DNA of 64,000 nt from Paenibacillus gorillae (GTDB lineage: Bacteria > Bacillota > Bacilli > Paenibacillales > Paenibacillaceae). This document shows positions 8,946 through 17,585 of this stretch, one piece after another; position 1 is the first letter of the stretch; each line of letters opens with the position of its first letter. The notes under the pieces were generated by a model. That model saw only the letters and a list, made by a program, of their open reading frames with translations. It had not been told where the DNA came from and searched no databases. Location of the stretch: NCBI RefSeq assembly GCF_000513275.1, contig NZ_CBVJ010000102.1, positions 1 through 64,000 of the forward strand, written 5' to 3'. The translations under genes were made by a program, and so were the position numbers.

Positions 8946-9663
8946 CCTGAGCATCTTCCCTTGTGCTGAACTTATAGCCGACGCCCCAAACGGTCCGCAA
9001 GTAGATTGGTTTGGAAGGGTCTGCCTCCAGCTTCTCGCGAAGCCGGCGAATGTAGACGGTGATCGTATTCTCATCGCCATACGCGCCGTATCCCCATACC
9101 GCGTCAATCAGCTGGCTCTTGGAAAACACCTGCTCCGGATGCTCCGCCAGATGAAGCAGCAGCTCAAATTCCTTTGCGGACAACGAAATCTCCCGGTTAT
9201 TCAATGTTACTCTGTATGCCCTCTTATCAATTGTGATCGCACCGCGCCGCAGCGAATCATCCTGCTCCTTCTGGATGCGGCTTATGCCGTCCAGCCGGCG
9301 CAAGTGCGCCTGAACTCTCGCGACAAGCTCGCTCAGCGAGAACGGTTTTGTCATATAATCATCGGCCCCGAAGCCAAGACCAAGCACTTTATCGGTGTCG
9401 CTGCTGCGGGCGCTTAACAATAGAAGCGGAGTTGCATACCTCTCGCGAATATGGCGGCACAGCTCCATCCCATCGGTATCTGGCAGCATAATATCTAATA
9501 TAATGAAATCCGGCGCATACGTCTCAATCGCTTCTCTTCCCTCACGGCCGGTTCCAAACGTCTGAACCTCATAGCCGTTGACCGTCAAATAATCTTTAAT
9601 AACACGCGCTATCGCCTCTTCGTCTTCGATGACCAGAATGCGCTTTTTCCCCTCGTTCATCAT
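8938..9663 (-). CDS. OmpR/PhoB-family response regulator
   Basis: 241 residues. The receiver domain has the acidic pair (IEDEE), phospho-acceptor Asp57 in FIILDIMLPDTDG, and the conserved Lys in DYMTKPFS. A winged-helix Trans_reg_C domain follows (SLSAKEFELLLHL, VWGYGAYGDENTITVYIRRLREKLE). It is the first gene of the regulator-kinase-ATPase-permease unit and overlaps the kinase start. A 7-bp inverted repeat at 9712-9729 lies about 50 bp before its start and may be its own operator. Fragments of a second copy of this gene survive at 10201-10337. Confidence 0.93.
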   Translation of the reverse strand: MMNEGKKRILVIEDEEAIARVIKDYLTVNGYEVQTFGTGREGREAIETYAPDFIILDIMLPDTDGMELCRHIRERYATPLLLLSARSSDTDKVLGLGFGADDYMTKPFSLSELVARVQAHLRRLDGISRIQKEQDDSLRRGAITIDKRAYRVTLNNREISLSAKEFELLLHLAEHPEQVFSKSQLIDAVWGYGAYGDENTITVYIRRLREKLEADPSKPIYLRTVWGVGYKFSTREDAQDE

Positions 9664-9711
9664 CGCTGCGTAGCTCCAATCTTCGAATTCGATCTCGATC
9701 CCATTTAGGCT

Positions 9712-9729
9712 ACCATTTCGACAAATGGT
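9712..9729. promoter_or_regulatory. Inverted repeat upstream of the response regulator
   Basis: ACCATTT-CGAC-AAATGGT has perfect 7-bp arms and lies 49-66 bp before the regulator start codon. It could be an operator or a leader hairpin. A degraded copy occurs in the gene remnant near 10306-10320. Confidence 0.4.
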
Positions 9730-9813
9730 GTGAATTTCCTGTATTGACGTTTACCTTTTATCCACCCTAGTAATGAATAAAAGTTTTATATAATGCCTCC
9801 TAATCTGGAGAAA

Positions 9814-9842
9814 ATAAAAAACACCCACATCATGTGAGTGCT
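9814..9842 (-). terminator. Terminator of the 70-residue gene
   Basis: Minus-strand stem CACTCACAT / ATGTGGGTG (9 pairs, one G-U) is followed by TTTTTTATTTT. It lies 17 bp past the stop at 9859. Confidence 0.75.
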
Positions 9843-9858
9843 TTAGGTGACGCTATAG

Positions 9859-10071
9859 CTATATAGGTTTCATTTCAATTTCGCCGCTTTTGCATTTCCG
9901 GATAAACTCGCTCATAGCTGCCCGGGATTCAGGCGTATGCCCGCTGCGGGGATCAGTCAAAACACCAACAGGATCAATGATCCGAGCTTCGTTATCGCCA
10001 ATAGCTCCGACAGTTACTCGTATAGGTTGTCCTTCAGCAGTAAGGACACCAGGCAATACTTTTCGTGTCAT
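9859..10071 (-). CDS. Hypothetical 70-residue protein
   Basis: A small soluble protein (MTRKVLPGVLTAEG... ending EIEMKPI) with AAAGGGTG 7 bp before its ATG and a good terminator after its stop. The start, end and terminator together suggest a real monocistronic gene. I do not recognise a family. It sits exactly between the intact response regulator and the remnant of a second copy, so it may have arrived with, or survived from, a local rearrangement. Confidence 0.6.
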   Translation of the reverse strand: MTRKVLPGVLTAEGQPIRVTVGAIGDNEARIIDPVGVLTDPRSGHTPESRAAMSEFIRKCKSGEIEMKPI

Positions 10072-10200
10072 AAGATCACACCCTTTTACTTAGTACTATC
10101 ACTAGCAACTAAATACCAATCTGACATGTCCCAACCCCCATAACTACGATCACACACAAGTCGAAACTATTATACAAATAGTGCCCCGCTCAAATTATGC

Positions 10201-10337
10201 ATGGCGACATAGCCCATCCCTTCGTATCCGGCAGTATAATATCCAATATAATGAAATACATCGCTTCAATCCGCGAATTCGCTATCAATCTATGTTTAAT
10301 CTAACTTTTCGACAAATAGCGTGAATTTCCTGTCATT
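10201..10337 (-). pseudogene. Remnant of a second response-regulator gene
   Basis: 10201-10259 aligns over about 60 bp, with few mismatches, to 9451-9510 inside the response regulator; that part covers the LDIMLPDTDG phosphorylation site. 10306-10337 aligns to the sequence upstream of the regulator start (9716-9746: TTTCGACAAAT, GTGAATTTCCTGT). The order and strand are the same, but some 200 bp between the two blocks are missing. This is therefore a duplicated, internally deleted and decayed copy of the regulator and its promoter region. No open frame remains. The rest of 10072-10455 shows nothing else apart from the terminator. Confidence 0.72.
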
Positions 10338-10358
10338 GCATTGAGACCGCATATAAAA

Positions 10359-10438
10359 AAGGCTTTGCCGGCGGACTTGGAGGAGCGCCAGTTCTTCTCT
10401 GACCGGCAGTTCTCCACTGTCCTTCACGACAAAGCCTT
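10359..10438 (-). terminator. Terminator of the VOC gene
   Basis: Arms AAGGCTTTG (10359-10367) and CAAAGCCTT (10430-10438) enclose a long structured loop. On the minus strand a TTTTTT run follows (10355-10360). Confidence 0.7.
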
Positions 10439-10455
10439 CTTGAAATAACTCTCAT

Positions 10456-10878
10456 TTATTTAGGCAGATTGAGCTGCCATGACACGCCGTACCGGTCCTG
10501 CACCCAGCCGAATTTTGCGCTAACCGGAGACTCTGCGAGCGGCATCAGCACGGCCCCGCCGACAGACAATTGGTCAAATACGCGCTCCAGCTCCTCCTCC
10601 GTGTCGCAAGTGACAAAGAGAGAAAGCGCCGGCGTAAACGAATGCTTATGCTGCTTGTCCAAATTGTCGATGCACATAAAGGACTGCCCCTTCAATGAAA
10701 ATATCGCGTGCAGCACCTTCTGCTCTTCACCCGGCGCCACCGGAATGCCGACATCTCCGAAGCGGGTTACTTTATCGATTCTTGAATCGTCAAATATCGA
10801 GGTGTAAAGTTGAATCGCTTCCTCCGCCTGTCCGAAAAACATTAGAAACGGATTGATCTTCTGCGCTGTTTGTCCCAT
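10456..10878 (-). CDS. VOC-fold protein, PhnB / 3-demethylubiquinone-type
   Basis: 140 residues with the PhnB-like pattern KINPFLMFFGQAEEAIQLYTSIF near the start and FGWVQDRYGVSWQL at the end. These mark the glyoxalase/VOC subgroup often labelled 3-demethylubiquinone-9 3-methyltransferase domain. Such proteins in Bacillota have no established reaction. The gene lies 62 bp past thiD on the same strand with no clear terminator between them, so thiamin-unit transcripts could read through it, but nothing links its function to thiamin. Confidence 0.8.
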   Translation of the reverse strand: MGQTAQKINPFLMFFGQAEEAIQLYTSIFDDSRIDKVTRFGDVGIPVAPGEEQKVLHAIFSLKGQSFMCIDNLDKQHKHSFTPALSLFVTCDTEEELERVFDQLSVGGAVLMPLAESPVSAKFGWVQDRYGVSWQLNLPK

Positions 10879-10940
10879 GCTTCTTCACCTCATGTACAGA
10901 ATCGCTTTCGAGCACATGGTAGCATGAACGGCGGCCAAGC

Positions 10941-11765
10941 TCAAGACTGAGCGACCAGGCTGCGCCGGTAAGCCCAATGGTTGGTTGGTCCATGACCGCC
11001 GCCAATGGTGATCCCATCTTCAATTGCCGCTTGAATGAAATCTTTAGCTTGTCTCGCAGCTGCCTCTATATTAAGCCCTGCAGCCAAGCCAGCCGTAAGC
11101 GCGGCGGAATAGGTGCAGCCCGTACCATGCGTACGGGCTGTCTCCACCCGCTTGCCTGACAATTCGCTGAAGCTGCTCCCGTCATACAGCAAATCAATTG
11201 CTTCTTTGCCTTCCTCATGTCCGCCTTTAATAATGACATGCTTTGCGCCAAAGCCGGCAAGCCGTTTAGCTGCTTCCTTCTTATCGGCGCTGGTGCGAAT
11301 CGGAATGCCTGCCAGCCGCTCCGCTTCCGGAATGTTGGGCGTAAGGACAGCAGTAAGCGGCAGCAGCTTCTCCGTCATAGCTCGAATTGCCTCTACCTGC
11401 AGCAGTGAAGCACCGCCTTTGGCAATCATGACGGGATCAACGACAACCTTCGTCCAGCCGAAGAAAGCGATTGCCTCTGCCACTGCAGTAATAATCTCGG
11501 CGCTGAACAGCATACCTGTCTTCAAAGCGTCCACGCCGATGTCGCTGCCGACGGAATGAATTTGTGCAGTAACAGCTTCCGCGGCAACGGGGAACACGCC
11601 CTGTACGCCAAACGTGTTCTGCGCCGTCAACGCTGTCAGCGCAGACATGCCGTAGACGCCAAGCTCCTGGAAGGTTTTCAGGTCAGCCTGAATACCAGCC
11701 CCGCCTCCGCTGTCAGAGCCGGCTATCGTCAATGCTCTCGCTACATAGCCCTCTATCTGCTCCAT
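10941..11765 (-). CDS. thiD: Hydroxymethylpyrimidine / HMP-phosphate kinase
   Basis: 274 residues of the ribokinase fold: GSDSGGGAGIQADLKTF at the N-terminus binds the pyrimidine, DPVMIAKGG is central, and HGTGCTYSAAL supplies the anion hole and catalytic base. It phosphorylates HMP to HMP-P and HMP-PP, which ThiE then couples to thiazole phosphate. It is the last gene of the TPP-riboswitch unit and lies 31 bp after thiO. Kinases specific for pyridoxal are related, but the genomic position makes thiD the clear choice. Confidence 0.93.
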   Translation of the reverse strand: MEQIEGYVARALTIAGSDSGGGAGIQADLKTFQELGVYGMSALTALTAQNTFGVQGVFPVAAEAVTAQIHSVGSDIGVDALKTGMLFSAEIITAVAEAIAFFGWTKVVVDPVMIAKGGASLLQVEAIRAMTEKLLPLTAVLTPNIPEAERLAGIPIRTSADKKEAAKRLAGFGAKHVIIKGGHEEGKEAIDLLYDGSSFSELSGKRVETARTHGTGCTYSAALTAGLAAGLNIEAAARQAKDFIQAAIEDGITIGGGHGPTNHWAYRRSLVAQS

Positions 11766-11796
11766 GTTTGTCCCCCGTTCCTATTTCTCTTCTTCA

Positions 11797-12909
11797 TTAA
11801 TAAGTAAATCGTCCGGGAGCAAAAGCCTCCAGCATATCCGAAACCTTATTGCCGTCGATGTAATCGGCCACGACTTTTGCCGTCACCGGGCTAAGCAAAA
11901 TCCCGTTGCGGTAATGACCTGCCGCCATCAGAACGCGATCATTGCCCTCCAGCGGACCGAGCAGCGGATAGCCGTCCTGCGTCGAAGGACGAAGGCCCGC
12001 CCACCGGTGGAAAGGTGTTTGTTCCGCAAGAAACGGAAACGCCTGCTTATTCCAATTGCGCAGCCGTTCGATGCCGCGTTCCGTGACCGTTGTATCAAAG
12101 CCTGCTACATCCTCGGAAGCGCCGCAAACTAACGTGCCATTTTCCTTGGACACCAGATAGCCTTGATTGCTGAATACCATATGATGAACTGGCTTAATCT
12201 CCGCCTCATAGGCACAAATTTGCCCCCGAATCGGATAGACCGGAATGCGGATGTCCAGTGTCTCTTCTAATTCCTGCGCCCACGCCCCGGTGCATACGAC
12301 CAGCCGGTCGCCGCCAAAACGCCGGCCGTCCTTCGCTTGAACAACGACCGTATTCTGCCATTCCGCAATCACCAGACTGCCCAATTGTTCATGAAAATGA
12401 ACACCCGTCAGCCGGCATGCCTGCTCCAGCGCTTCCACATAATCAGGAGCATAAAGATGGCTTTCTGCCGGTGTATACAATGCCGCCTTTACTTGCCGGG
12501 AAAGGAACGGCTCCTTACGGAAGAGTTCATCTCCCTCCAGCAGAACACCGCCAGAGCCATGTTCCCTTTGCCATAGAAGACGACCCTCCAGCGCCAGCCG
12601 GTCCGCCTCATGATACACGATATAGAGGCTGCCGGAATCGCTGTACTCGAAATCATGTCCAGAGATCGACCGGATCATATCCCTCCATTCCGGATACAGC
12701 CGCAGACTTTCCTTGCCTAGATGAAAAAAAGCGTCCGGCCCCTCTACATTTTCCGAGAAGGGCGCCAGCATGCCCGCAGCCGCTCCCGATGCTTGACCGC
12801 CACAACGATTGATCTCAAGTACAATCGCTTGATGTCCTCGCTGCTGCAGCTCGAAGGCGCAGGAGAGGCCGATCACGCCTCCGCCCATAATGACTACCGT
12901 TTCCCCCAT
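11797..12909 (-). CDS. thiO: Glycine oxidase
   Basis: 370 residues of the DAO-type FAD oxidoreductase family. The FAD-binding GGGVIGLSCAFEL is at the N-terminus, GQASGAAAGMLAP follows, and the C-terminal GLRPSTQDGYPLLG and AAGHYRNGILLSP segments are typical. It oxidises glycine to dehydroglycine, which ThiG uses to build the thiazole ring in aerobic bacteria that lack ThiH. No ThiH gene is seen here, which agrees. It lies between thiG (100 bp upstream) and thiD. Confidence 0.93.
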   Translation of the reverse strand: MGETVVIMGGGVIGLSCAFELQQRGHQAIVLEINRCGGQASGAAAGMLAPFSENVEGPDAFFHLGKESLRLYPEWRDMIRSISGHDFEYSDSGSLYIVYHEADRLALEGRLLWQREHGSGGVLLEGDELFRKEPFLSRQVKAALYTPAESHLYAPDYVEALEQACRLTGVHFHEQLGSLVIAEWQNTVVVQAKDGRRFGGDRLVVCTGAWAQELEETLDIRIPVYPIRGQICAYEAEIKPVHHMVFSNQGYLVSKENGTLVCGASEDVAGFDTTVTERGIERLRNWNKQAFPFLAEQTPFHRWAGLRPSTQDGYPLLGPLEGNDRVLMAAGHYRNGILLSPVTAKVVADYIDGNKVSDMLEAFAPGRFTY

Positions 12910-12988
12910 CGCAGTTCCAGCTTTCTGTCCTTAATTTCGCAGGCCATTGCTGGCCTCTTCTGGTTTTTGATAGATATATTTGCCTCAG

Positions 12989-13018
12989 TAATAGTTACTT
13001 CAATAATAGTTATTTCAA
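12989..13018. repeat. 15-bp tandem duplication across the thiG stop
   Basis: Two adjacent units, TAATAGTTACTTCAA and TAATAGTTATTTCAA (14 of 15 identical). The right unit contains the thiG stop codon. It looks like a small slippage duplication that lengthened the thiG-thiO gap. Confidence 0.7.
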
Positions 13019-13789
13019 TAGAAACTGCTCATGCCCGCTGCTAGCTGAGGCATAGCGTTTTTTCGCAATGCGGCCTGACAAGTACGACAATCTGCCGGCT
13101 TCTATCGCCAGCTTCATCGCCCTCGCCATGCCTACTGGGTCCTTCGCCTTCGCAACAGGTGTATTCATTAATACACCGGCTACACCTAGCTCCATCGCCT
13201 GCACAACATCACTGGCTGAACCAAGGCCAGCGTCAACGATGATCGGCACCTTCGCTTCCTCTACAATAAGTCCAATATGATAGGGATTAAGAATGCCCAA
13301 TCCCGTCCCAATTGGGGCCGCGCCCGGCATAACCGCCGCTGCTCCCGCTTCCTCCAGCCTTTTGCACAACACAGGGTCATCTGAGGTGTAAGGCAGCACG
13401 GTAAAGCCCTCTTTGACGAGTATTTCCGTCGCCTTCAGCGTCTCCAGCGGATCTGGCAGCAGCGTGCGCTCATTGGCGCTGATCTCCACTTTGATCCAAT
13501 CGCTAAGGCCCGATGCCCGGGCAAGCCTTGCTATGCGCACCGCTTCGTCGGCCGTGCTGGCACCGGAAGTATTCGGCAAGTAACGGAAAGCTTCACCTTC
13601 CACATGCTGAAGGATGGAATCATCCTCCGTAGAGGCCAGATTGACGCGGCGAATCGCAAACGTCAGCACCTCTGCCCCAGAGGCTCTAATCGCCTCCTTT
13701 TGCACATAAGGATTCGGGAAAAGTCCCGTGCCGATAAAAAACCGCGAATGCAGCTCATGTCCTCCAATTTGCCATGTATCCTTCTTCAT
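13010..13789 (-). CDS. thiG: Thiazole synthase
   Basis: 259 residues from the ATG at 13789, which has GGAGGGGG 7 bp upstream inside the thiS end. A longer reading from 13810 would overlap thiS and lacks such a site. The TIM-barrel protein carries the Schiff-base lysine in WIKVEISAN and the phosphate-binding [12 protein letters not shown] and DAGLGSASD loops. It condenses deoxyxylulose-5-phosphate, dehydroglycine (from ThiO) and ThiS thiocarboxylate into the thiazole. It lies 4 bp after thiS. Confidence 0.94.
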   Translation of the reverse strand: MKKDTWQIGGHELHSRFFIGTGLFPNPYVQKEAIRASGAEVLTFAIRRVNLASTEDDSILQHVEGEAFRYLPNTSGASTADEAVRIARLARASGLSDWIKVEISANERTLLPDPLETLKATEILVKEGFTVLPYTSDDPVLCKRLEEAGAAAVMPGAAPIGTGLGILNPYHIGLIVEEAKVPIIVDAGLGSASDVVQAMELGVAGVLMNTPVAKAKDPVGMARAMKLAIEAGRLSYLSGRIAKKRYASASSGHEQFLLK

Positions 13790-13793
13790 GTGC

Positions 13794-13991
13794 TCAGCCC
13801 CCTCCGACAAAATGAACCAATTCGATCCGCATCATAGGTCGAACCTCAGCCGACGCCCACTGCTCCTTCGTCAGTACAGTTCCATCGGCCTCAACAACAA
13901 CCGGCCTGCCTTCCAGTCCAAAATGGATAACGACCTCTTCAATCGTGCGGGCTTCCAGCTCCTGCTTTTGTCCGTTGACTATCAGTTCCAT
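13794..13991 (-). CDS. thiS: Sulfur carrier protein ThiS
   Basis: 65 residues of ubiquitin-like fold ending in HFVGGG. The C-terminal diglycine is adenylated by ThiF and converted to the thiocarboxylate that donates sulfur to ThiG. Most ThiS proteins end in a plain GG, whereas here three glycines close the chain. It is packed tightly between thiE (4 bp) and thiG (4 bp). Confidence 0.93.
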   Translation of the reverse strand: MELIVNGQKQELEARTIEEVVIHFGLEGRPVVVEADGTVLTKEQWASAEVRPMMRIELVHFVGGG

Positions 13992-13995
13992 TCCG

Positions 13996-14619
13996 CTATT
14001 CCCGTCCTTCCAGCTTGCTTAGAAAAGCACGGCAAGTGCCGGCCACGTCCGCGCTGCCGACAATTTCGCTAACCGCACAAATTCTTGTCGCTCCCGCGGC
14101 AATAACTTCGTCCACGTTGCTCAGCTTAATGCCGCCAATGGCAACGAAAGGAATTCGAACCCGGCTTGCTACTTCTTGCACATAAGCAACCGTCACCGGA
14201 TCAACGACATCAACCTTCGTCTTCGTCGCAAAAACCGGCCCGACGCCGATATAGTCGGCACCTTGTTCCTCGGCAAGCAGCGCTTCTCCAATCGCATGGG
14301 TGGAGATGCCAATTATCTTATCACCCACTAGCCCTCTAGCTTCCTGCAGCGACAGATCGTTTTGACCAAGATGAATGCCGTCAGCGTCTACCTCCAGCGC
14401 AATATCGATGTAATCGTTGACGATGAATGTTACACCATGCTTGCGAGTCAGCTCGCGAAGCGCCCGCGCTTTGCCCAGTACCTCTTCCCGGCTGCTGTCT
14501 TTATCACGCAATTGAATAATGTCCACACCGCCAGCAATGGCTTCCTCCATCACTTCCAGCAGATCACGTCCCGGGTGAAACTGCTCCCCAGTAATGGCAT
14601 ATAAGCGAAAATCCTTCAT
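13996..14619 (-). CDS. thiE: Thiamin phosphate synthase
   Basis: 207 residues, TIM barrel. QLRDKDSSREE binds the pyrophosphate; VNDYIDIALEVDADGIHLGQND, the GVGPVFATKTK loop and AIGGI are all in the expected order. It joins HMP-PP and thiazole phosphate to make thiamin phosphate. It lies 22 bp after thiF and 4 bp before thiS. Confidence 0.94.
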   Translation of the reverse strand: MKDFRLYAITGEQFHPGRDLLEVMEEAIAGGVDIIQLRDKDSSREEVLGKARALRELTRKHGVTFIVNDYIDIALEVDADGIHLGQNDLSLQEARGLVGDKIIGISTHAIGEALLAEEQGADYIGVGPVFATKTKVDVVDPVTVAYVQEVASRVRIPFVAIGGIKLSNVDEVIAAGATRICAVSEIVGSADVAGTCRAFLSKLEGRE

Positions 14620-14641
14620 ACGTTCACGCTCCTCTATTCAT

Positions 14642-15700
14642 TTATGAACCGATATAACGGGCATAGATCGACTTGGCGCGTACGATATCTTCCGTTCCTT
14701 GCACAAGAACACGTCCGTCTGGAAACAGCACGAGGCGCTCTCCCTCCGGAAGCTCCGCCTTCAATAAATAAGCGTTCAGCTCCACCTTCACTGCCGCAGG
14801 CTCCAGACGTTTGCGCCATTGCTCCAGCAAAAGCGGGCCTCGCCCGGATATTTGCACCGTGCTTCGGCCGCATAACGATACGGTAGAATCCCGCTCCGTA
14901 ATTTGCAATGCAGGATATTGCTTCAGCTGACAGCAGGCACACTGCTGGTTCGGCTCGCCAAGCTTCATCTCGAAATAGTGATTATTCCACACATCAAACG
15001 TCACGAGACTATGTCTTCTTGCTTCCTGCGCATCGACCAGAAACTTAAGCGCCTCAACGGCCTGATAAGAAGCGACAATATCAACGACCGGCGAAATGAC
15101 ACCGATCGTATCGCAGGTTTGTCCGGTGCTTTCCCCCGAGGACAAGAAGCAGCGCAGACAAGACGTCTGCCCTGGCACCAGAATGGCGCTCATGCCCCGT
15201 GAGCTGACAGCCCCGCCGTAAGCAAATGGAATACCTTTGCGAAAACAGGCGTCATTAAGCAAAAAACGGGTTTCAAAATTGTCAGTGCCGTCCAGCACCA
15301 AATCGATGCCATCCAGCAATTCATCGATATTGTGGACCGTAACGTCCGCCACAATCGCTTCGATTCGCACATCGGAATTGATGCGGCGAAGCTTCTTTTC
15401 AGCGGCAATTGCCTTCGGATAGCCCTGCTCAACATCCTCTTCATCGAAGAGCATCTGCCGCTGAAGATTGCTTTTCTCCACATAATCCCGGTCTACGAAA
15501 CGTACTCGTCCAACGCCTGCTCGAACCATATGGTTCGCCAGCACCGTGCCGAGTGCTCCCATTCCAATAATAAGTACGGCACTTTCGCCCAGCTTATGCT
15601 GTCCGCTCTCACCGATGGGGGCAAACAGCATTTGCCGGGAGTACCGCTCCGGGCTGCCCTGCTGCTCTTGCTCCTCCCGTTGTCCTTGATGCTCTTCCAT
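14642..15700 (-). CDS. thiF: ThiF/MoeB-family adenylyltransferase
   Basis: 352 residues. The nucleotide loop is GMGALGTVLANHMVRAG, followed by DRDYVEKSNLQRQ (Arg finger region), DGTDNFETRFLLND, and two CxxC zinc pairs (SCLRC and CACC). A C-terminal extension of about 100 residues resembles that of Bacillus ThiF. It adenylates the ThiS C-terminus ahead of sulfur transfer. MoeB acting on MoaD is the alternative for the family, but here the gene sits directly in the thiamin unit. Confidence 0.9.
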   Translation of the reverse strand: MEEHQGQREEQEQQGSPERYSRQMLFAPIGESGQHKLGESAVLIIGMGALGTVLANHMVRAGVGRVRFVDRDYVEKSNLQRQMLFDEEDVEQGYPKAIAAEKKLRRINSDVRIEAIVADVTVHNIDELLDGIDLVLDGTDNFETRFLLNDACFRKGIPFAYGGAVSSRGMSAILVPGQTSCLRCFLSSGESTGQTCDTIGVISPVVDIVASYQAVEALKFLVDAQEARRHSLVTFDVWNNHYFEMKLGEPNQQCACCQLKQYPALQITERDSTVSLCGRSTVQISGRGPLLLEQWRKRLEPAAVKVELNAYLLKAELPEGERLVLFPDGRVLVQGTEDIVRAKSIYARYIGS

Positions 15701-15755
15701 GCGGCCTGCCTCCGTTCATCGTTTTTGCATGGAATCAACCATGTCATCTCAACCT

Positions 15756-16778
15756 CTATAAATTGCGAAAGACATCTTTCGCCTCGTACGATTTTCTAAT
15801 TTGTCCGCGTTCCTTCAGCCAGTCAATGACCGAATTCCACGATTGCTCGGATTGACTGCCAAACGGCTCGGAGCCGGCATCCATCAATGGAAGCAACACA
15901 GCCAGGCTTTGCTTCTCAATGTCCGGGTCGAGCGGAAAATCCTTGCTTTGCTGGTCCAGCAGCAGTCCAAGCGCTTCGTCCGGATGGCTCACCGTATAGG
16001 CCTGCCCTTTGGCCGCCGCCGCGATAAATTTCTTAATCGCGCCGCTTTTGCGCTCCAGCCCTTTCTCGCTTGCCGTCAGCACCAGCTCGTAATAGTCCGG
16101 CACGCCGTAATCGGCAGGATTGAAGGAGACGAGCTCAATGCCTTCTTTTTCTATCAGCAGCTTCTCATGATTAATATAGCCGCCGATGATAGCATCAACC
16201 TTCTTCGTCGCCAATGCCGGGATCAGATCCCAGCCTATATCGACATAACCAAGACTAGCGGGGTCACCTCCGTCTGCTTCGACCATCGTGTTGACCATCG
16301 CTTCATCCAGAGGAAGAGACGGATAGCCGATTTTTCGTCCAGCCAAATCTTTAGGCGTCTTTACACCGGAAGCAGCCGGAACAAACAGTTGATTGAGCGG
16401 GTGACGGACAATCGCCGCAACCGATACGACCGGAATATCCTCCGAGCGCGACACGGCCACTTGCATTTGATAGCTGAGCGCCAGATCGGCTTTGCCCGTT
16501 GCGACCAGCTTCAGGGCATCACTCGTATCCGCTGGGGTTTGAAGCTTCACCTTTAAGCCTGCTTCAGCGAAATAGCCCTGCTGCTCTGCGGCGTATAAAA
16601 AAGTATGAACAGCATTCGGATACCAGTCCAGCAGCACCGTCAGTTCTTCAGTCTTGCCTTCTGCTGCCGATTCTTTCCCGCTGTTAGAAGGGGATGAGCA
16701 AGCCGCTACAGTCAGCAGCAGCATTGCCGTTAAGCCTACGGCAAACAGCCTTTGTAATAATCGATGACGAAATAACAT
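15756..16778 (-). CDS. thiY: Pyrimidine-precursor binding lipoprotein
   Basis: 340 residues. A signal peptide ends in a lipobox (LTVAAC, Cys at about 27), so this is a membrane-anchored binding protein. The NMT1/THI5-like domain opens with LTVLLDWYPNAVHTFLYAAEQQGYF, typical of HMP-type binding proteins. With ThiX and ThiZ it should import formylaminopyrimidine or a related pyrimidine. In Bacillus halodurans the homologous tenA-thiXYZ set salvages base-degraded thiamin; that role is inferred here from gene order. Confidence 0.88.
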   Translation of the reverse strand: MLFRHRLLQRLFAVGLTAMLLLTVAACSSPSNSGKESAAEGKTEELTVLLDWYPNAVHTFLYAAEQQGYFAEAGLKVKLQTPADTSDALKLVATGKADLALSYQMQVAVSRSEDIPVVSVAAIVRHPLNQLFVPAASGVKTPKDLAGRKIGYPSLPLDEAMVNTMVEADGGDPASLGYVDIGWDLIPALATKKVDAIIGGYINHEKLLIEKEGIELVSFNPADYGVPDYYELVLTASEKGLERKSGAIKKFIAAAAKGQAYTVSHPDEALGLLLDQQSKDFPLDPDIEKQSLAVLLPLMDAGSEPFGSQSEQSWNSVIDWLKERGQIRKSYEAKDVFRNL

Positions 16779-16823
16779 GAATGATTTCCTCCCGTTGATT
16801 CCAGCTAATGTAGTGAATTAACA

Positions 16824-17585
16824 CTATGATTTATTCGTTCCACGATGACCCAGCATCATTTTCTCAACCGCTTGGGCAGCTGCGAATAATACGATTCCCA
16901 TAAGCGACAGCAGCAGTACGCCAGCAAAAACATCGTCGCCCCGCAGCATGTTCGCTGCCCGTTTCGTGAACATGCCAAGGCCTGACTCTCCACCCAGCCA
17001 CTCGCCAAGCGTTGCGCCGCCGACGCTGATCGCGGCAGCCATTTTCAAACCGGTGAAAAACGAGGGCAGCGCAGACGGTATTTTCCACTTTACGAATAAA
17101 TCCCGCTTGCCCGCTCCCATCGTGCGGAGCAGATCGCCAATCTCAGTATCCGCCGCGCGAAAACCATCTGCTGTATTCATGGCAATCGGGAAAAAGGTAA
17201 ACAAAATAACGACGGCTATTTTGCTTCCAAGATCATAGCCGAACCACATCACCATGATTGGCGACAATGCAATGATCGGAATCGTCTGTGAAGCTACGAC
17301 CAGCGGATAGACCGTTTTGCGAGCCAGCGCCGAGCTGTCGATCCAGATAGCCGATAAGATGCCGCATACGATCGAGAACGCCAATCCAAGCAGTGCTTCG
17401 CCCAATGTAACGAAGAAATGCTTGCCCAGTACGTCCGCATTGTCGAAGATCGACTGGAGAACAGCCGACAGCTTCGGAAAAATATAATGCGGAATAGCGA
17501 ACAGGTTCGTTGCAGCCTCCCAGCACACCGCTAGCAGAAGGATGAATAGCAGCACCGGCAGTTTCGCTTTCAGGCTGGTCTTCAT
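16824..17585 (-). CDS. thiX: Pyrimidine-precursor ABC permease
   Basis: 253 residues of the BPD_transp_1 family with about six membrane helices. The cytoplasmic ATPase-contact loop (DTEIGDLLRTMGAGKRDLFVKWKIPSALP) resembles the taurine/nitrate-type permeases. The start overlaps the ThiZ stop by 4 bp. It forms the membrane channel for the ThiY-delivered pyrimidine. Confidence 0.9.
   Translation of the reverse strand: MKTSLKAKLPVLLFILLLAVCWEAATNLFAIPHYIFPKLSAVLQSIFDNADVLGKHFFVTLGEALLGLAFSIVCGILSAIWIDSSALARKTVYPLVVASQTIPIIALSPIMVMWFGYDLGSKIAVVILFTFFPIAMNTADGFRAADTEIGDLLRTMGAGKRDLFVKWKIPSALPSFFTGLKMAAAISVGGATLGEWLGGESGLGMFTKRAANMLRGDDVFAGVLLLSLMGIVLFAAAQAVEKMMLGHRGTNKS

Noticed and set aside
8946-9107. 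54-residue N-terminal extension of the histidine kinase
   Set aside because: It overlaps the regulator coding sequence in another frame, lacks a membrane or sensor pattern, and the ATG at 8945 couples to the regulator stop.
4246-9663. Bacitracin-type BceRS-BceAB module
   Set aside because: The permease has two FtsX halves with one helix plus three each. BceB has ten helices and a single large loop. The kinase also has a large extracellular sensor, unlike BceS.
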